Virus record (IMG/VR): IMGVR_UViG_3300031740_000004
Span: 1-43,598 of that record
Reading direction: 5' to 3' (one strand)
Source of the DNA: a virus
Length of the DNA: 43,598 nt
Shown here: positions 15,301 to 24,400 of the stretch, piece by piece
How the letters are laid out: every line of letters begins with the position of its first letter
How positions within the stretch are numbered: position 1 is the stretch's first letter
The notes under the pieces: generated by a model
What the model saw: the letters and a program-made list of their open reading frames with translations, nothing else
The model's database searches: none
What the model was told of the DNA's origin: nothing
Made by a program: the position numbers and the translations under genes

Positions 15301-18000
15301 CGGGAAGCCAGCCTTCTTGTCCATCGCGTGCGCCCACTCGTGCGCGGCAACCACGATGTCTCGCTCGCCCTTGAGCCGGATGATGTCCTCGTAGGTGTGG
15401 AACCAACCGAGGATCCCCTTGGTGCTCTGACGGCCGCGGATGCCGACGCCAGACTTGATCGGCACGCGCACCGCGTCGCCTTCGTAGCCGCCCATGTCGC
15501 GCAGCACATCGCTCGCGCGGATCTTCGGCGTGCCAGGCACTCCCTCCTGCTCGAGCGAAGGCTGCATCCGCAAGGAAGCCGGCGTGCCTGTTGCTGGCGG
15601 AGATGGAGCGCGGGCCTCGGCCACCATCTCCGGTTGCACGTGCTCGATGAACGCTTCAGCAGCAGGCGCTGCGCCCGTTGTCGGTTTCGCCTTGGGCGTG
15701 TAGCGGACACCCAGCATCTTGGAGACCACCTGCCCGGCCTCTGCGATCTCCGCGGCGTTCTTCAGCTCGCCGCCCTCGATCACCTTCGGCACCACCTTCT
15801 CAGCGAACCCGGCGAACGACTTGCCGAGCGCACCGCGGGCTTCGTTGAGCAGCCTGATGATCTTCTGCCGCTTCTCGGGCGTGTTGGGCTCGGCCTGGAT
15901 CTTTCGCAGCTCCTCGACGGTGGAGAACCGGACCTGCTGCTTCTCAGGCTCCGGCATGGTTGTGCCGGCCTCCTCCTGGTTGAGGCGCTCCTCGAGGTCG
16001 CCGACCTGCTTGTGCGCCTCAGCCGCCTGCTCCGGCATCTTGCCTGCGGTCACCTCGCGCGATCGCAGCGCCTCACCGTAAGCACTGAGCGTTTCCGGGG
16101 AGACACCGGCCTGGCTGGCCACCTCTGCCACTTTCTCTGGCGTGTCCGCTGTCCGGGCGGCCGTCGCCCGCGCCTCGTTGCGGCCCATTTCCGCTCGTTG
16201 AGCGGCCTCCAGGATCGGATCCACGGCCATGCGTCCAGGAGTGGCGCCAGAGACCGCCTTGACCCCCGCCATCGCCACCATGTTCATCGCCATGATCTTG
16301 GCGAAGCTGCCCAGGGTGTCCTTGCTGGGGTCACGCAGGAGCTGCCAGGCGGCGTTCCAGGTGGTCGGGTCGAGAGCGGCGAAACCGGCACCCTCAGCTG
16401 CACCGGCCATGAGGCTTGCCAGCTTGTCAGGGATCTTTTGGGTGCGCTGCAGCAGGCGCTCCGTGGACTTGCCCATCTGGCCGATCAGCATGAGCGGGAT
16501 CGCCATCGTGGCACCGTGCGCGAACGCCGCCCCATACCCCTCGATCCGGCCGTTCTCCGCCGCCTCGTAGGCACCAAGGGCGGCTCCTTGGCCCGCCGTC
16601 GCTGCCAGCAGCCGGGTGAGCTTGGCCGCCCTGCCAAGCGACTCTGCAGCGCGGCCACCGGTGGCGAGCCAACCAAGGCCCTCGCCGATCAGGCTGCCGC
16701 CGCGCAGTGCCATGCCGCCGGTCGCAAGGAAGGGCAGCGTCGACCCGACGATCTGGCCAACGCCGGTGGCGAACGACTCGATCCCGTGCTCGCGCATCAC
16801 CGCGGCCGCCTTGGCGTCCCCGTATTCGGCCATCTGCTGGTCGATCAGGTTGCCGGTCAGCATGTGCCAGACGCCGGCGTAGAGCTCGCTGGCGCCAACC
16901 CTGCCTCCGTTGTTGAACCAGCGGCCGTCGCTGTCCTGCACCCACGCGGTCGGCGAGTTGTAGTGCGCGGCCGCCTTGCCGTCGGTGAGGCCATCCAGTG
17001 ACAGCACACCGAGCCGCTGCAGGGTCGCCGCCATCTCCATCCCCAGGTTGACCGAGGTCTGCAGCGCAGCCTCCGCTCCGACAGCGATCGGCAGCGTTGC
17101 ACGCGCATACCACGGCATCTGCTCGGTGATGCTCTGCTCTCGGCTCTGCAGGTAACCAGGTGTTCCAGGTCCAGCTTCGGCGTTGAGCACGGCAGCGATG
17201 CGTGCAGTCCGTGCGTCTCTCCACACGGAGGTCCCGAGCGACTTCATGTCGTTGTCGAGCTTGACGAGCTTCTGCCGGTAGGTCGCGATCTCGTTGGGAT
17301 CGACCTTCACCGGCTCGAACTGGTAGGTCATCTCCTGCAGTTGCTGCGGAGACATCCCAGCCGTCTCCTTGATCAGCGGCGCCTTGTTGCGTGCCTTGTA
17401 TTGCTCGACGATCGATTGGCCGAACTTGGCGATGTCGTTCCATCCGTGTTGCTGCAGCACGCCGCTGATCAGGTGCTCACGTCGAGCCAGCTGCATCGAC
17501 ACCGCGGCGAGCGCGACCTGTGGATCGGACTCGGCCATCGCAGGGTTGGCGAGAAGCGGATGGCCGCTGCCTCGAGCCACTTCGTCGGTGAACAGCCCCT
17601 GCATCACCGCAGCGAACTGCTGGTCCATCAGCTCCTTCGCCTTCGTGGCGTCACCAGAGCGGACCGCCTTGTCGATGCCCTGCGTCAGCTGATGGATCTG
17701 CTGCGCGGCGACGTGATCGTGCAGGAAGGGGCCATCCTCACCTTGGCCCTGCGGCTCTTCCTGCTGCTCAGTATCCGCCCCCGATTCTTCGTCGGGTGTA
17801 TTCAGCTCCGCCACCGCCGTTTCGACGCTGCTCGTCGGCTGCTTGCTGGGCTCTGACTCCTGCGTCCTCTCGGGCGCGGAGCTGCTCCTCATCGGTGCGG
17901 GCGTTGGGGTTGCTACCTGGGGCTCCAAGCTGGGGCTTGCGGTTGACGTCGGGTGCGGGGCCGGCTGGGGATCCAGGTTGGGGTTGCTGAGGTCGGGCAC
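12298..18000 (-). CDS. giant internal virion / polyvalent protein with metallopeptidase motif and LPD38-like region (1900 aa)
   Basis: Probable ejected virion protein, analogous in position and size to T7 gp16. The start is the GTG at 18000, set by AAGGAGG five bases upstream; the frame extends to 18198 without support. The N-terminal ~90 residues are Pro/Ser/Glu-rich and disordered. Hydrophobic segments lie near residues 297 and 420-445. HEWAH at about 887-891 (HExxH), with a candidate third ligand in EGWAEFW some 40 residues later, indicates a zinc metallopeptidase-like domain. The C-terminal third, with LRLGATVLSPAFIARNLVRD and NFTRGGTVARALNRLIPYFN, matches the large polyvalent protein-associated domain LPD38. 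The peptidase may help entry through the envelope (inference). No transglycosylase motif seen. Confidence 0.85.
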   Translation of the reverse strand: MPDLSNPNLDPQPAPHPTSTASPSLEPQVATPTPAPMRSSSAPERTQESEPSKQPTSSVETAVAELNTPDEESGADTEQQEEPQGQGEDGPFLHDHVAAQQIHQLTQGIDKAVRSGDATKAKELMDQQFAAVMQGLFTDEVARGSGHPLLANPAMAESDPQVALAAVSMQLARREHLISGVLQQHGWNDIAKFGQSIVEQYKARNKAPLIKETAGMSPQQLQEMTYQFEPVKVDPNEIATYRQKLVKLDNDMKSLGTSVWRDARTARIAAVLNAEAGPGTPGYLQSREQSITEQMPWYARATLPIAVGAEAALQTSVNLGMEMAATLQRLGVLSLDGLTDGKAAAHYNSPTAWVQDSDGRWFNNGGRVGASELYAGVWHMLTGNLIDQQMAEYGDAKAAAVMREHGIESFATGVGQIVGSTLPFLATGGMALRGGSLIGEGLGWLATGGRAAESLGRAAKLTRLLAATAGQGAALGAYEAAENGRIEGYGAAFAHGATMAIPLMLIGQMGKSTERLLQRTQKIPDKLASLMAGAAEGAGFAALDPTTWNAAWQLLRDPSKDTLGSFAKIMAMNMVAMAGVKAVSGATPGRMAVDPILEAAQRAEMGRNEARATAARTADTPEKVAEVASQAGVSPETLSAYGEALRSREVTAGKMPEQAAEAHKQVGDLEERLNQEEAGTTMPEPEKQQVRFSTVEELRKIQAEPNTPEKRQKIIRLLNEARGALGKSFAGFAEKVVPKVIEGGELKNAAEIAEAGQVVSKMLGVRYTPKAKPTTGAAPAAEAFIEHVQPEMVAEARAPSPPATGTPASLRMQPSLEQEGVPGTPKIRASDVLRDMGGYEGDAVRVPIKSGVGIRGRQSTKGILGWFHTYEDIIRLKGERDIVVAAHEWAHAMDKKAGFPSGNFPLEDMAKAAKFYPGIENLPKRSQAMEGWAEFWARHMLDDPLLKEHTGDFHDTMMKWLAAPKQAGIRAQMQRIQQSLRNYRDQGAVQRGEAAIHYYDDKKSIQELRSEGIMENTPVQQVKGFLRRTGKVLNKVFLDDIAGLKASQKKWTEIAYGKEAAAEKLRETSILDNPTRLYDALRMTASKQAERFLVEGTHDLAGHKTGESMAEIFRDVGKENYKPFINYLTAKRSLEVIAKGKPTTLTKEDYQTIVAKLETPEFLDGAKRIREWSNRLIDYAREGGLFSPEQAQAIKDSYETYIPFQRVVEGPQSFAPGRGVAERGSGVKQLKGSQYEIKDPLNALGDMARSVIAKTHQNMVMKSMMKFSLVHEGTGGFVTEFKRTTIPDEHPLAEIVKALGMEAKTLKGQLSLEAVGDALKSLEATGDIGGSITLFGQQVIPKGSKPLIAFTPHMTEAEIAAIPNEMGRRMAADKNNKLIWLEVDPEAFDALMGIDAPQTILDKMPAFLRGVVEGPAKLLRLGATVLSPAFIARNLVRDLITDLVYTKEKNPAWVFSAIGRAASGAIELAKGGQAAELFEALGGRSSTFFAGEVAAGRTAPELLGQKRGIFASANHLRGWFADKLGTSEEFLRVRAFKTARELALKDGKNELEANLAGLEAGKEITVNFTRGGTVARALNRLIPYFNAGIQGNRKFFATLGGSDGPIAQRNAFVRGLAGIALPTAALWWLNKDEDWYQELPEWRRLNYWNIKLPGMTSVFSLPKPFEVGKTFANLPEMVLDEAFSRDPVGVAKTMGDTLFSLLPNGFMPAVLSPVVETMSNYDFFTGRSIVPDWMEQSRLPHDQVTAYTRWYGKAIAEGLNLTGWDVSPIKVEHFVDAYTGGIVGRGEDLATTVATLGGLLSSEGFSSGNLPVVGTLFRQQPFGQSRSVQRVFDLDKELTQKHGSHVLTDEEAGMRPVLGRAKKEISELKRMAKDGQITRAEADERSFRVAQDALKEMPRR
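17768..18000 (-). other. 233-bp two-frame coding overlap
   Basis: The Pro/Gly-rich tail of the 417-residue protein and the Pro/Ser-rich head of the 1900-residue protein use the same DNA in different frames. Both peptides are of the disordered type, which could explain tolerance. The strong ribosome site at 18006-18012 supports real translation of the second frame from 18000. Confidence 0.55.
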
Positions 18001-19021
18001 TCGGGCCTCCTTGCGATGGCACAGGTTCGCTGCCGTTGCCTTGTGGCAGCGGTTGCATCTGCTTGAGCATCGCGTTTGCCGCCATCTGGCGCACGACCTG
18101 ATTGCGCTTCGCCAGCGTGTCGATCCCCAAGGACTCCGACATCGCCCCTCCCGTGAGCTCGTCCCATTGGCGCAGGTGGTCCTGCACGCCGCCGGCAACG
18201 TTGGTGAATTGCTGCATTTCCGGGCTCGCCATGTCGACGAGCTTGCCGTCTGGCATCTCGCCGGTGTGCGCCATGAAGGTGAGCGCGGTGAAGTTGATGC
18301 GGCTCTGCAGGAACCTGCCGGTGGCAGGGCCCAGCTTGCTGAACTGCGTCTTCGGCTGCGACAGCTCGGCCTGCAGCTGCGGGTCAGGATTGCCGGCCGC
18401 CAGATCCTTGATCTCGCCCCACTGGCTCTCGGTGAGCTTGCCGTTCTTGCCCTCGTCGAACAGCCGCGACGCGGACTCGATCGGCTGCTGCAGGCTCTTG
18501 AGCTCGCTCTTCTCGAGCTCCTTGTCGCCGGTGATCTTGCTGCCGTTGTAGCTCTTCAGGGCGTTCAGGTAGCGAGCCTGCGCGCTCATCTGGTTGCTGA
18601 CCGCCTTGCTGGTGTCGAGCGACTTGCGCTGCTCGCTCTGCACGACGCCGGTCTTGCTGTCCGGCCCCTGCACCTCGAGGGGCTCGTTCATCTGCTTATC
18701 CTGGCGGCCCTGCTCCATCTCCCGACGGAGACGATCGGCGCGGGTCTCGCCCTGTTGCTCGAGGCCACGGTCAGCGCGTTCGATGTCCTGCTGGTCCTCG
18801 ACCTCGGCTTCGTGCACCTGGTTGCTGCGCTTCTGCTCCTTCAGTTGCTCGCCTTGCTGCGCCAGCCCACCGAACACGGAAGCCTGCTGCGTCGCCTCGC
18901 GCGCACCGGACTGATACTGGCCAGCGAGCGTGTCGCCAGCCTGACCAACGAGCTTGCCGCCTTCTTTGCCGGCTTCGATCTCGTTCTTGGTGACCTCTGG
19001 GTCGCGTCCGATTGTTGGCAT
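17768..19021 (-). CDS. internal virion protein, gp15-like by position (417 aa)
   Basis: Starts at an ATG overlapping the previous TAA (TAATG); an extension to 19030 is not needed. It is Gln/Glu/Lys-rich and mainly helical, with coiled-coil stretches around residues 50-150 and a moderately conserved-looking middle (FLQSRINFTALTFMAHTGEM). The last ~80 residues are Pro/Gly/Arg-rich, end in RRRIGGGY, and overlap the start of the giant virion gene by 233 bases in another frame. As the second of three ordered virion genes it probably forms part of the DNA-ejection channel (inference from T7-like order). Confidence 0.75.
   Translation of the reverse strand: MPTIGRDPEVTKNEIEAGKEGGKLVGQAGDTLAGQYQSGAREATQQASVFGGLAQQGEQLKEQKRSNQVHEAEVEDQQDIERADRGLEQQGETRADRLRREMEQGRQDKQMNEPLEVQGPDSKTGVVQSEQRKSLDTSKAVSNQMSAQARYLNALKSYNGSKITGDKELEKSELKSLQQPIESASRLFDEGKNGKLTESQWGEIKDLAAGNPDPQLQAELSQPKTQFSKLGPATGRFLQSRINFTALTFMAHTGEMPDGKLVDMASPEMQQFTNVAGGVQDHLRQWDELTGGAMSESLGIDTLAKRNQVVRQMAANAMLKQMQPLPQGNGSEPVPSQGGPSARPQQPQPGSPAGPAPDVNRKPQLGAPGSNPNARTDEEQLRAREDAGVRAQQAADEQRRNGGGGAEYTRRRIGGGY
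18006..18012 (-). promoter_or_regulatory. ribosome binding site deciding the giant virion gene start
   Basis: AAGGAGG on the minus strand, five bases before the GTG at 18000. It is one of the best Shine-Dalgarno sites in the window and places the start inside the upstream gene. Confidence 0.7.
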
Positions 19022-19800
19022 TAGAACCACCCCGTGCTTCCGGCGGAGCCGCCGGCTTGTGCGCCACCACCGACAGCCAGAGCGGCGTTGCCGGTGAGAA
19101 TGCCGGTAGCCACCATGCCGAGTCCAGTGATGAACTGTCCGCGTGCCTGCTTCTTCGCCAGCTTCTCCTGCCTGGCCAGGATCTGCTGCTGCAGGTCGAG
19201 CTTCTCCTTCTCGATGAAGTAGCTGAAGTCAGCAGCCTTGTGCTGCTGGCTCTGGTAGAGCGCGGCGATGCCTTGGTAGGTGCCCTCCTGCAGCATCGCG
19301 AGCGAGCCGCGGCCGCGCTTGCCAACGAGACCGGCGCCGGTCGCCAACGCAGCCTCGGACTTCTGCAGCTCAGCCTGCTGCTGCTGCCGCTGGATCGCGT
19401 CGGCGATGTAGTTCATCTTCGCCGCGGCAGTGCCCATCGACTCCTTGCCGCCGCTGGCTGCAGCGATCTGGTCCGGCGTCACCAGGAAGTTGCCGTTGCT
19501 GTCCACGATGTCGCCGCGCGGCAGCGACAGGCCGTAGGACTGAGCGAGCGTCTGAGCGAGCTGGCCGAGCGACGTGGAGCCGCGCTGGGTCGGCTGAGGA
19601 CCGCCGGTCACGCTGGCCGGCAGAGCTTGGTTGGCCGCCTGCGGATTGCTGTGGATGCCCTGCGCGGCCGCCTGAGCGTGGTTCGCGTTGATCGTCGCCA
19701 GCTGCTGCTGCAGTCCTGTCGGAGGAAGACCCTGCACGGTCGGGGGCGCCTGAGCGCCTGCCGGCTGCTGGATCTGCTGTGGAGGAGCGGTGGCGGTCAT
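19021..19800 (-). CDS. internal virion protein, gp14-like by position (259 aa)
   Basis: ATG start with AGGAAA upstream. The N-terminal ~80 residues are Gln/Ala/Pro-rich. The middle is helical with Gln runs (QRQQQQAELQ) and a coiled coil (LDLQQQILARQEKLAKKQAR). The C-terminus has a hydrophobic, Gly-rich stretch (FITGLGMVATGILTGNAALA) followed by GGSAGSTGWF. A small helical protein with a glycine-rich hydrophobic end, first of three virion genes, fits the outer-membrane pore component of a T7-type ejectosome (inference). Closely spaced before the 417-residue gene. Confidence 0.75.
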   Translation of the reverse strand: MTATAPPQQIQQPAGAQAPPTVQGLPPTGLQQQLATINANHAQAAAQGIHSNPQAANQALPASVTGGPQPTQRGSTSLGQLAQTLAQSYGLSLPRGDIVDSNGNFLVTPDQIAAASGGKESMGTAAAKMNYIADAIQRQQQQAELQKSEAALATGAGLVGKRGRGSLAMLQEGTYQGIAALYQSQQHKAADFSYFIEKEKLDLQQQILARQEKLAKKQARGQFITGLGMVATGILTGNAALAVGGGAQAGGSAGSTGWF

Positions 19801-19812
19801 TCGACTGTTTTC

Positions 19813-21435
19813 CTAGAAGAGTGAGACGATAGCCGACACGCAAGTTGACTTGGCCGCTGAAGCCGTGGTTCCGTTGTTGATCCAAAGCTGGAAGGTCAAG
19901 AACGTCGTGTTGCTCGGCAGGTCGGAGCTGAACGTGCCACTGGTGCTGGCGCCAGACGACAGGTTCGCAATCGTCCAATCGATGGAAGATGCATTTGGCG
20001 CCGCCACCAACGTCATCTCGTAGAGCGTGGTGGCGTCAACCGGGTAGCCGGCACCAAGACTGGCCGTCGTTGCCGTGCCAGAACCATCGTTCGTGATCGT
20101 CGACCAGTTGGTGGCGGCCGAGTCGTAGCTGAAGCCGCAGACGTTGACGAAGGCGCTCGGCTGACCGTTTGGGATGACGACACCGATCGAAGCACAGAGA
20201 CCAACAAACCCTCTCTGCTGAGCCAGAGCAGTCTCGCTAGCGAATCGACAACGGACCCTGAAGCCGCCAAGACCGGAGGCGTTGCCACGCCAGACGATCG
20301 CTTCGTTGCATCGAATGTTCGCTGTGTTGCCAGCTAAAGCTGAGCCAGTAGAAACAACGCGATACGTCGAGGTCAGGAGGTTGGTCGTTGCAAGGGCTGG
20401 ATTGGCGAGCGAATTGGCTGCGAACGATGCTCCAAAACCGCTAGCTGCTGCGCCGGATCCCCAACCACCACCAGCAAAAAACGCGAACTTGATCGATGGC
20501 GTCAGAACAAACGTCAAGTCGGTGGCAGTAGTCGACAAGAACTGCAGACCAGTTCCGGCCGCATTGACGGCCACAATCTTGCTTGCCTGACCGCTGTAGG
20601 TGCTCGGAACATCAGAGAGATCGGTGAACGCCTCCGAGTGAAACTCAACCGCTGTTTCGCCGGCATTGACCCTAAGAATCTTCAGAGCCTGTCCGCTGTA
20701 GCTCGCTGGGAAGTCGGTGTTGAGAGTCAGAACGTCAGTGATGAACTCAACTGCTGTGGCTCCAGCATTCACCCGAAGGTGCTTCAGGGCTGCACCTGAG
20801 TAGCTCGCGGGGAAGTCACTGAGTAGTGTCAGAGCCTGAGTGAAGAACTCGACTGCGGTAGCTCCAGCATTGACTCGGAGAGCCTTCAAGGCCGATCCCG
20901 AGTAGCTCGCCGGGAAGTCGCTGAGCAACGTCAATGCGGCGACCACGAACTCGACCGCGGTCGCTCCAGCGTTCACCCGGAGGAACTTCAACGCCTGGCT
21001 AGTGTAGCTCGCCGGGAAGTCAGAGAGGCCAATCAACGATCGAAGATAGAACTCGAGAGCGGTCTCGGCGGCGTTCACCCGCACACCCTTCAGGGACGCG
21101 CCGACGTAGGTGTTGGGAACATCGATCAGCTGCGTGAACCTGGTGATGCCTGCAGCAGCGGTGAAGAACTCAAGTCCGTTCGCAGCCGCGTTTACCCTGA
21201 CCAACTTCGAAGCTTGACCAAGGTAGCTGTGGGGAACGTCGGTCAGATCGGTGAAAGGAATCCCGACCGGGATCACATTCGCCAAGTCGACACAGATCGC
21301 CGCTTTCAACTGCTTCAGGTAGCCCTCGAGCTGCCTGATGAAGATCTGCAGAGCCGACGCCGCGTCCTCAAGGTTGCCCTTCTGGGCCACCACCTTGGCG
21401 ACGAACGGTGAGAGATCGCAGGTCTGGAAGGTCAC
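19813..21435 (-). CDS. tail fibre with 34-residue tandem repeats (540 aa)
   Basis: GTG start overlapping the nozzle gene stop. An N-terminal ~60 residues (possible virion attachment) is followed by seven repeats of a unit like L-SDFPASYSG-AL-x-LRVNAGATAVEF, residues 61-300. Such 'D-x-P-x-x-Y-x-G-x-x-x-K-x-x-x-V-N-A' repeats are known from phage tail fibres. The C-terminal ~230 residues are Gly/Ser/Thr/Ala-rich beta structure with FAGGGWGSGAAASGFG and LWINNG, and are the likely receptor-binding head. It lies between the nozzle-type and internal virion genes. Confidence 0.8.
   Translation of the reverse strand: MTFQTCDLSPFVAKVVAQKGNLEDAASALQIFIRQLEGYLKQLKAAICVDLANVIPVGIPFTDLTDVPHSYLGQASKLVRVNAAANGLEFFTAAAGITRFTQLIDVPNTYVGASLKGVRVNAAETALEFYLRSLIGLSDFPASYTSQALKFLRVNAGATAVEFVVAALTLLSDFPASYSGSALKALRVNAGATAVEFFTQALTLLSDFPASYSGAALKHLRVNAGATAVEFITDVLTLNTDFPASYSGQALKILRVNAGETAVEFHSEAFTDLSDVPSTYSGQASKIVAVNAAGTGLQFLSTTATDLTFVLTPSIKFAFFAGGGWGSGAAASGFGASFAANSLANPALATTNLLTSTYRVVSTGSALAGNTANIRCNEAIVWRGNASGLGGFRVRCRFASETALAQQRGFVGLCASIGVVIPNGQPSAFVNVCGFSYDSAATNWSTITNDGSGTATTASLGAGYPVDATTLYEMTLVAAPNASSIDWTIANLSSGASTSGTFSSDLPSNTTFLTFQLWINNGTTASAAKSTCVSAIVSLF
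20536..21255 (-). repeat. seven degenerate ~102-bp tandem repeats in the fibre gene
   Basis: The repeats encode residues 61-300 of the fibre. The central four copies are the most alike, with DFPASY spaced every 34 residues and RVNAGATAVEF nearly unchanged in three of them. The outer copies have diverged to DVPxxY and spacing of 33-39. This gradient suggests recent expansion or recombination in the middle of the array. Confidence 0.8.
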
Positions 21436-24400
21436 TTGGAGATATGAGGTTCGACCATCAGCACGTGGTTAAGGATGCGGATCGGTTGCTCAGGAGCGAA
21501 GTTGGTGATGATCACCTGTTCGAAGTCGAAAATGCGTCGGCCGACCGGCCTGGTCTGCCGACCCTTGTTGTAGGAGAGGTCGAAGGTGCGACCAGCGCCG
21601 ACGTCGCCGACCTCATTCTCGATCGTGCCTTCCTCGTCGTCGCTGTTCTGGAAGTCCGGGATCAACTGCACGCGGACAACCGAGCTGACGTCTTCCGGCT
21701 CATAGACCAGAGCGTGTCGCCAGTCGCGCTTCAGAACGTCGTCGTCGCCGTAGTTGGTCGGCTTGAACTCCGCCCTGAAGTCGATCGGCCCGATCATGTA
21801 GTCGTAGCCGACGGGCGGAGCGTCCGTGGTGAAGCTTGGCGTGACGAACAAGCGGTGCTCGGAAGCAGCGAACACAGTTCGCACACTCCAAGGATCGTCC
21901 GGAGCGGCATCAGCAGCTCGGTAGAAGACGCAGACCCCGGCAAGACCCAGATCGGTTCCATCGAAGGCGCCCGATAGGCCCGTGATGCCGGAGAGACCCG
22001 CCAGCGCCGGGAGGCCGCCCTCGAGGAAGCTTGCGTTCTCATCCTCGATGAAGCTGGCTCCAAGTCCGGCTCCAGTTCCAGTAGCGGTGACGGTGCCAGT
22101 GACGGTGCCGGTCTGACCAGGGAAGCCGACTCCATCGCTGTCGCCGATGTCGAGGATCCAGACGAAGCCATTGGAGTCCCCCGCGTAGACACGCTGGTTG
22201 CCATCGCTGTCCTTGCCGATCGCGATCGCCAGGAACTCCTGGCAGTAGCGATGCAGCGTGATGTTCCTGAGCTGTGTGTCCCACACCATCACCAGGTTGG
22301 CGCCACGATCCGTCTGCACGGTCGGCAGGAGGATCAGATACTGCTGTCGCTTCGGGTAGTAGACCGCGCACGCCCCGATGACTCGACCGTTGCTGTCACG
22401 GCGCACGTAGTCAGGATCGTCCGGGTCGGTGAACATCTCTGAGAAGGCGACCGACTCCGGGATCATGTCAACCGATCGACCATCGAAGAGCGCAAGGCCG
22501 CGGTCCGAGAGCCACACGCTGCCTGACTCCACCTGCGCGAAGCTGCGCGGAGCGATGCAGCCGATGTCGCTGCTGATGCGCGCCGGCACGAACACCTCTG
22601 ACGGCGTGGTGCTGTAGCGCAGCACGTAGGTCTTCCGGCGCTTGCAGATCACCAAGCTGTCGAAGTTGGAGACCGCACCCATCAGGCGATCGCCGTCGCC
22701 TGGCTCGATGTCCAGGAAGTTGGCCTCCGGCCAGTATTCGGCCTCGAACGGCTCACTCCACATCATCCGGTTGGGGCGACCGCAGATCGTGTAGAGCTTG
22801 CCGGTGGTGTCCGTGCCCTCGTAGTTCTCGGTGAGCTTCAGCTGCCCGAACGCAGGAGACGTGCCGACGGCAGGCGGCATCACGCAAGCGATCTCGTAGG
22901 AGCGACAATCGCCCTCGAGCTGGATGTATTTGCCCTCGAGGCAGCGCGTCCACTCGACATCGAAGTCGCCGGTGATGATGTCGCTGCCTTGCACCGCGCT
23001 CACTGTGCCGGCCGGCGACAAGTCCGGAATGTCACCCATGCCGAAGAGCCGGTTCGCGAAGTCGACCACGATCGGCACGCACGGCATCGGTGCATTCAGT
23101 AGGCTCAGGCCGTTGTTGGTGAAGTCGAGGTCGGCGTCAGAGAGGACGTCTGTGAAGGTGCTGGTCGTGTCCGGATCGAAGCACCCGACCTTGGCGAGGA
23201 CTGGGTAGGCGCCGTCGAGCACTGTGCGGTAGAGACAGATCTCACAGATCTGGGGATCGCCTGGGATTCGAACGTTGGTGAAGTTGAGTGTGACCTCAGC
23301 AGCCGGCGAAGCGCCGCTCGTGTCGACGACGATATCTGCGTCATTCGGGTTGCTCTCCTTGCCAGTGCAGCAGTTCCTGAAGGTGTAGCGATAGACATAG
23401 GTGCCGATGCCAAGTCCGCCGTCAGGCGACGAAGCAGTGTCGTGCACCACCGAAGTCGGCAAGGTCTCGTCGCAGAACGGAGGCTCAATGCCGGCGTCCT
23501 CGATCACGTCGTGCACAGGGTCGAACTTCTGCGGCAGAGTCTGGCCGTTGGTCATCACCAGCACGCCAGGATCACCGAGGCCAGCCGCGGTGCTCGCACA
23601 CCCTTCCGGGTTGAACGCTCCGGTCTCGAAGATCGTCCCAATCTCCGGCTCCTCGCTCGCCGGCACGTTGAGCACATAGACGAGCTCGCCGGTGCCAATC
23701 AGATCATCAACGCCTACTCCAGTGCCGACAACGATGCCCCAAACGATCTTCCTGACACCAGCCAGGTTAATCGGGTCCGGCGAGAACGATGCCTGGACCG
23801 TCTTGGTGCCGGCGGTGGCTGACGGAGTAGAGGTCAGCTGCGGGCTGATGCCGACGATCGTGGTCGAGGTGCCAGACAGACCAATGACGTTGCTCTCGAG
23901 ATTGGCATCGAGGTGCAGTCGCGTCGTGGTCTGGATGACCGTGCTGATGTGGTTGTGCGCCAGGAAAAGATGGCGCGACACGATCCGATCGTCGGGGAAG
24001 GACTGATACCAAAGAGGGTCGAACGGCGGGCACGCAGGAGAGCCGTAGAGCGTCGGCGTCGAGTCGACTCGATACTGGTTGCCGCCATCGTGGTGGCACT
24101 CGGTCAGCGAGTAGCCTTCCTGGATGATCTCGAACCAGGTCATCGGCTCGCTGATGCTGCCGACGTTCTGGTTGTCGTAGAGAATGCAGTGGTCGGCGCC
24201 GTCGACCAGGAAGCTCTTCACGTCCGCGGACCGACAGAACATGACGTCGCCAGCCGCGCGGCCAGCTGCGTTGTCGGTGAACTGCTCCTCGTAGAGCAGA
24301 TTGAAAGCGTTCGGTGCGTAGTTGGTGAGGTTGTGTAGACCGACCCTGAAGGTGCGCGTCGCGTTGTTCGCCCAGAAGCAGTAGGAGAGCAGGTTGACCG

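Noticed and set aside
15079-17001. 640-codon plus-strand ORF opposite the giant virion gene
   Set aside because: Same reason; it mirrors the codons of the real gene.
18001-18198. 66-residue upstream extension of the giant virion gene
   Set aside because: Arg/Cys/Ser-rich shadow of the previous gene; AAGGAGG marks the GTG at 18000.
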